Shown one piece after another: positions 58,411 through 64,000 of a stretch of 64,000 nucleotides of DNA. The notes below the pieces were generated by a model. That model ran no database searches. It was not told where the DNA came from and saw only the letters and a program-made list of their open reading frames with translations. The first letter of the stretch is position 1; the number at the start of each line of letters is the position of its first letter. Made by a program: the position numbers and the translations under genes. This DNA comes from Lophium mytilinum (Eukaryota; Ascomycota; Dothideomycetes; Mytilinidiales; Mytilinidiaceae), in the NCBI GenBank assembly GCA_010093605.1, contig MU004185.1, forward strand, positions 2,298,539 to 2,362,538, written 5' to 3'.

Positions 58411-61400
58411 TTCGTCACGTGCTCGCTAGCTTATTTTATAAACAACACAAAATCTTTAAAATTAACACTGCCACGTCAGTAGCCCCCCACGTAAAAAATC
58501 ACAACTCTACTAATATTCGTCGCAATTAGGATCTAACGCAATAGATTAATAGCTACGTGTCTACGCATTACAGCCAGCGCGTAGGGTTTAAATGGAAGTA
58601 AGAATGCGTTATTAATTAATAGCAGGGAACCGCGCACTTAACGCGCCCGTATAGGTGTATTTAACATAGAAATCCTTACTAATTTTATTAATTTTAACGT
58701 TAAACAGCTTCTCTCTCTTCTATCTTTATTTTCTATCTATTCTCTACGTGCGTAATGTCTAATCTATTATTAGATAATAAAGGAAGCCCTCTTTCTTTAT
58801 ATAAATCCTTAATTAAAAGGCCTCCTCTACTACCTTATATTATTCTATTACTATACTTAGCCTATATGCAGTCTTTCTATTAATAGCCTTCCTATTTTAT
58901 GCAGCCTTTATACCTGCGGCCTACTTAATTTACTTAATTATACGCTTATATAAACGGCCAGGCCTATAGCTATACGCCTAGCCGTAAAGAGAGGCTAATT
59001 CTAATTAAATTAACACCTCTCGCACCTACGTAGAGTATACTTTTATACCGGCCGAGTATCTAGAGCTCTAGTCCTATACCTTTTATAACTCTAGCCCCTA
59101 TAAATTACACTAAAAGTAGTCTACTAGCGTATTCTACTAAGTTTCTATTACTTTTAGATTCTATTAAGTTATTACCTACTCGCCAAGAATATTATATATA
59201 TATAACTTCTTACTACTATACTTCTACCGCCCTAGAATATTACTATATACTCTCTAATAAGCCCTAGCTTAATTTTAACCCTTTAACGCCCCCCGCGCCT
59301 CGCCCTTTATAGGTTCCAAGCCCCTAATTACACCCCTAATTAGTGCCTATTATTAAAGGGATAATTAATTAAATTCTAGCTTACTACCTCTATAAACTAA
59401 AGAACGGTAAGGCGTATAAGACGCTAGATAAGGCTATTAAGAGGTACCTTAATTACTCCTTTTTTAAGGGGTTTTTAGGCGTATGTAATGGCGGCTTACT
59501 ATAGAAAGATACTAAAAAATAGCATATTTATATTATTTATAAACACTATAGTAAAAATACTTAGAACTATTATAAGCTTACGGACTTTAAGAAGAAGGGG
59601 CCTAGTAGCAGGTAGAGAGAGGACACTATAGTATTATAATTTAACTACTTATAGGTAGTCTATATAGCCTATAAGAAGCTATATAAAAACCTAGAGGACT
59701 ATATCTAGATTTCTATAGTTATATACCCTAATTACGTCCGTAAATACAGCGCGGTTCCGCACGCCGCGCACTTAATAATGCCTAATCTAATAGCCTATAT
59801 TACTTACTAAGATCGCCAGCCTAAGGCTATTAAGGCCTATTACTATGCTATTAAGCTATGCCGCATAGAAGAGACTTATGCAACTACGGCGCGTTAACTA
59901 GGGCTCCGGGAATTAAAAATATCTAAAAAAAAGTACTATAATATAGCTTATAAGCTGTATACTCTTCTATATAACGCGCGTATAAAGTAGAACGCCCTCT
60001 CTATCTTAGAGCTATCTCTCTATAAAAACGGCTTTAAATATTGCTCTTGCTACTTCTATAAAGTTAACCCGCGCACTAGCTACTATATTACCCGTAATCT
60101 TAAGTAAGTAGTCTTCTAGCTACTAGGCTAGAAGAATTTTAGCAAGCGCTTTATTATAGACTACTGTTGTTAAATAGACGCTATATTTAATATAAATAGG
60201 GTAAAGCTAAAGCTTAGCCTTATTACGGGCGTAATAAATACTAGATACTTCTTTCCGGCTATATAGTCTCTTATAAAGGAGGAGGATAAGGCCTTCTAGG
60301 CCTTTCTATTAGCCGTAGCTAATAGAAATATATAGTAAGAGAACCGCGGGCCTAAGGTAATTATAGCTAACTTTAGAAAGGGGCTAAGGGCTGCCCTTTT
60401 AGCGGGCAAGTTTATTAGTATTATTCTACAGCTTTATTAGTGGCATGCTGTAAAGGCAATAAAGAAGTATATTAATAATAGCGTTAATAAAGGTAAGAGC
60501 TATACCCAGCCTAAAAGGGAGGCAGCTAAGGCTATATTCTAGCTATATATTTAATCTAAGATGGAAGAAGAGCTTAAAAAAAATCGCTAAGCGGTTTTAG
60601 ATTACCTCCTTAAAATTAATAAGCCCTGGTTCTAGAATATATACATAAAGAAAGAAGAGTACTTAATAACAGTCTATATCTAGTAAGTTTTAGAGCTTCT
60701 TTTATTATTATTTTAAATTTTTCTATTATTTTTATTATCTATATACTCCGCGCGTATTAAAGATAGGTATATTATAAGGATTTAGCGTATAGAGGCATAC
60801 TTAGCACGCCTTCTATATTAATTCTATATATAGGCAGGTGCGAGCTTATATATAAGGCTCTATAGCCTACCTATTTTTGCCTATATACTCGCTATAAACT
60901 AAAAATATATAAGAGTAGCCTATACACGGCCTGCGTATATTATATTACGCCGGCGTACCCATTATACTACCTACCTTATCTTATTTTCTTATTTAACTTT
61001 ATTAACTTATACCTTGCTAGAAAGCTTCTAAATTTTAGAGCTACCGGCTCTATACACTCTAAAGGTATAAATGGAGCCTTAAAGTACTTTATAAACCCCC
61101 AGCTAAGCCTTAATAGATGCGTAAGAAAATTAAAAGAGTGGATTAATATTCTAGAACACTATTTAAGAGAGGAAGAATATTAGTATAAGACCGCCCTACC
61201 TAGGAAAATTACTCTTAATTATTACTAAATGTTCTTTACGTCTATTAATAGAAAGATTACTTACTTTGCGCTCCTCCGGGTATTTAATTTACTCCATAAA
61301 GCTTACGCCTTGCCTTTTCTAGAGCGCACGCGGTATACTAATAAGGATTAGACTCCGTCTTATTATATATGCAATAACCTGCGTTAATTTAGCCTACTAT

Positions 61401-63028
61401 ATATATATTACCTCCTGCGTGTAATTCTTATAGGCACGCCTATTCCCTTAGAATATATTTACCCCCGCTGGCGTATTATATTAGCCTATAAGGTTTAAAA
61501 GAATTAGTAGCTTTATTTTATAGAGGGTATAGTTCTCTATAGTAATTTAGTATTAGAATATATCCTTAAGCTTAATAAAATGCGAGACTTGGCCCTCTAT
61601 ATTATTAACGCCTGCGCAGGCCTTCTAGATAATAACGCGGCTAAGATTACTATATAAATTAAGGCCTTAGAGGCTAAGATTATAAAGTAATTAGAGAGAA
61701 AGGCTAAGCTCTATTAACTATAAAGTAATACAGAATTTACTATTATACTATTAAGGCTTTCTTAGCTATAATATAGAAAATAACACGGGTAGATAAATAA
61801 GCAGGCTTTAACTAGTGTAGAGGTTGCTAAGCGTTCTACTAACACTTATTTATAAAAAGAGGCTTAGACTAAGAGAAGAAGAACTCTATAGATTAATACT
61901 AAGCTAATATATAACCTTATAAAATTTAACGCTAGTATTATAGAGAAGCTAAACAACATTAACAAGAGTAGCAGTAATAAGGATAAGGATAAGAAGGAGG
62001 AGGAGCCCGTGGAGCACGCCGAAAGGTATAAGGAAGAAGTAGGGGTGCTAGAGGAGGATATTAAAATTAATAAAAATATATTTCTTAGTAATCTAGATAA
62101 TAAGAATATTACGCACGGTACGCCGCACGGAGATCTATACCTAAATTTACAGCTAATCCCGCCTCTACTAGCTTCTTAGCATGCTAAGAGTATAGGGCTA
62201 CCGCTCTAGAACCCTATTTAACGTAACTATAAGCGTGTAAACGTTAGAGGCTTAGATAAGTTAATTCTTAATACTAAGCCTATTCTGGATAATAGTTCTA
62301 GTCCTTCTAGGAAGGCTAAGAGAGGTCGTCCTAAAGGGAGTAGAAAAAGAGGTAAAAAAAGAGGTGGAAAAACGGGTAGAAATTTAAAGCGCCCGGCATT
62401 ATCCCAGGGACCTAATAAGGCCCTAGGAACAAAACGCGCCCGCAAAAATAATAATCTAATAGTATTTAATAAGGCTGCAATATAGTAGAAGAAATGCGTA
62501 AAATTTAATAGAGTTATTAATTTTTTAGTATTATATATAAGGCCCGTAAGGCCTATAAGTATTATAATATTTATAAAATTTAGCTATATTAGCATGTAAT
62601 AAAGGGGCCTTTTTAAGGGGCCTGCCTAGAGACCGCCCGTAATAACTAAAGACTAGACCCGTAAAAGATGCCGACTTATTACTATAGAAGGCCGGAGCAT
62701 AGGTAGAACCTAAAATTATATTAAGTCTACTGCTTTAAGTAGTTAGTTTCTATAATATTTCTAGGTCGACACCGCAACGTATAAAGGGTGCGGCCGAGTG
62801 TATATTTACCTTATATAAGTATCTTACTAAAATCTATAATATAGCTCTATAATAACTATAACCGCATAATAAAAGTTCTTTTCTTAAGGAATATAACAAT
62901 TAGGCCTTTCTAAATATCTCTAACTTTTTAGGAACTTAATATCTTGTCGTGGTGCTAAAATACAGGTCTAAGAAGCTACTAATTTAGGGTTACTTTAATG
63001 TTCCTCGCCTCGCGTAGCTAGTAGAGAT
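58410..63028 (+). mobile_element. RIP-eroded Mutator-like (MULE) transposon block
   Basis: AT-rich, CpA-poor sequence with multiple TAA/TAG in every frame. Between about 59440 and 60660, plus-strand segments resemble a MULE transposase: a KGFLGVCNGG start with later CSCYFYKVNPRTS, then INRVKLKLSLITGV, FFPAIQSLIKEEDKAFQAF, VIIANFRKGLRAAL and YQWHAVKAIKKYI. These match the order of the MULE DDE region, ending in the family's C/Y-x-WH motif. Expected Gln codons are often TAG, which is the RIP sign. No clear terminal inverted repeats or target duplication were found, so both limits are approximate and more than one element may be present. Confidence 0.7.
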
Positions 63029-63706
63029 GTAAATATGTGCGCCCCTAAATATTAATTAAAGAATATTACTAATTTTCGCTAATTATTGGCAATCGGGAAC
63101 AAAATTAACTAATTATTTTAACATTGGCCAATGCTTAATTATTAGGCTAATTAGACTAGTTACTTAACGGGGGGGCAGCCCTCTATTTATTAAACAGGGT
63201 TATATAAGCTAAGAATTACTAATAATTAAGGTTATACACGCCCCTGATTACTAATTAGAAGGGAATACAAGTTAATTGCCGAAATATTAAGGTTGTATAA
63301 GCCTCTAATTGCTAATTAGGAGGGAGTATAAGATTACCCTAATTTTGCAATTAGGAGGTGTTTCCCCCCCGTTCACTAATAAGGTAAAATTAGCTAATTA
63401 TACCTCTAAGAAATAAGACGGCTAGTTCTTAAGATAGAAATTACCGCCTAAGGTAGCTATAAGTAGTATTAGAATATACCTCTATACTAGGTATTCTAAG
63501 TGTTTCTTAGATTTAGAAGGTAAATCTCCCCTCCCGATTAGCAATTAGGGGCTTATGCTACCCCCTGTTCGCCAATTATCCTAATTACCCCAATAATCAA
63601 GCATTGGCCGATGTTAAAATAATTGGTCGATTTCGTTCCCAATTGCCAATAATCAGCGAAAATTGACAATAATCGTCGATTGGTGTTTGGGGGGGTGCAA
63701 ATATAC
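63029..63706. mobile_element. Foldback/MITE-like element with ~130-bp inverted ends
   Basis: The left arm (63029-~63170) and the reverse complement of the right arm (~63570-63706) share TTTTCGCT.ATTATTGGCAA, TTATTTTAACAT.GGCCAATG and TAATTAG. Inner sequence has shorter related repeats around CTAATTAGNAGGG (near 63245, 63300, 63350). The left arm has more A/T at differing sites than the right. No ORF with a domain. A target duplication was not identified. Confidence 0.7.
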
Positions 63707-63955
63707 ACTCGGCGGCACCCTTTGTACGACGATCTCGAACTCAAGCGCGGTCCAGCTCTCGACTTCCCCGAGATCCTGGGTGAGGAGCACCGAAAATCCA
63801 CATGGACCGAGATCGGGAGGGGGTATAAAAATCATTCGCAGCGATATCCTCTCACAGAGGTCCTCGAAGAGTGCTTCCAGCAGCAGCACAAGCCGAGCGC
63901 CAGCACGAAAAAGGAAATTTCCAGGAGGTACAGTATACCGATTGACAAGATCAAC
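63707..63955 (+). CDS. Partial gene at right edge, possible helix-turn-helix protein
   Basis: Host-like GC-rich coding sequence resumes after the foldback element: HPLYDDLELKRGPALDFPEI, WTEIGRGYKNHSQRYPL and STKKEISRRYSIPIDKIN. The exon ends at 63955 with GTATGT, and the last bases of the window (GTGCAG, to 64000) fit the intron acceptor, so the gene continues beyond the window. KKEISRRYSIPIDKI looks like a helix-turn-helix recognition region, but this is weak. Its 5' end is hidden by the element, so it may be the other half of the gene that stops at 58410. Confidence 0.5.
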
Positions 63956-64000
63956 GTATGTATCTCTAATCAGACGCTGTTAAAAAGCTGATATGTGCAG

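Noticed and set aside
1-64000. CRISPR arrays, operons, bacterial promoters, rRNA genes
   Set aside because: The window is eukaryotic nuclear DNA. No repeats of CRISPR type and no rRNA sequence were seen.

Overview
The window is nuclear DNA of a filamentous ascomycete (Pezizomycotina). Genes carry many short introns of about 45-210 bp. The recognisable proteins are of fungal type: U2AF large subunit, OGG1, CGFS glutaredoxin, RPF2, ABP1, an M13 peptidase and a P450. AT-rich transposon copies show open frames broken by TAA/TAG where CAA/CAG is expected, the mark of repeat-induced point mutation (RIP). The class or species cannot be fixed from sequence alone.

Layout. 1-6.1 kb: 3' end of a kinase-like (APH-fold) gene, a frameshifted F-box gene, and two tandem members of a BTB/POZ-like family. 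7.3-10.9 kb: divergent U2AF large subunit (minus) and OGG1 (plus). 11.2-13.2 kb: a protein with a HELAH zinc-protease-like motif. 13.7-17.0 kb: a third BTB-like gene, fused to AT-hook-like sequence and three copies of a Cys-rich module. 17.6-21.1 kb: gene-poor DNA holding three kinds of repeat, including an array of degenerate ~62-bp units with conserved anchors. 22.5-24.9 kb: divergent monothiol glutaredoxin and RPF2. 26.7-27.2 kb: a small secreted crystallin-like gene with an in-frame TGA. 27.9-30.0 kb: a pogo/Fot1-type transposon with TIRs and TA target duplication. 30.1-32.6 kb: M13 metallopeptidase. 33.2-41.4 kb: divergent ABP1 and a 1538-aa F-box-like protein. 42.2-43.2 kb: short-chain dehydrogenase. 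45.1-45.9 kb: a coiled-coil ORF pair overlapping at TGATG. 46.7-48.9 kb: a fourth BTB-like gene. 49.8-51.9 kb: secreted, probably GPI-anchored protein. 54.2-56.4 kb: cytochrome P450. 57.1-58.4 kb: a gene whose 3' end runs into an AT-rich block (58.4-63.7 kb) made of a RIP-eroded MULE and a foldback element. Coding sequence resumes at the right edge.

The housekeeping genes are unrelated functionally but three pairs share divergent promoters (321, 335 and 778 bp). The accessory part is dominated by the BTB-like family (four copies, same intron position, same downstream block) and by repeats. Several genes carry a single-base defect; some may be assembly errors.

Exon coordinates are my own, from GT/AG (one GC/AG) sites, frame continuity and family knowledge. 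No alignment or search was run.
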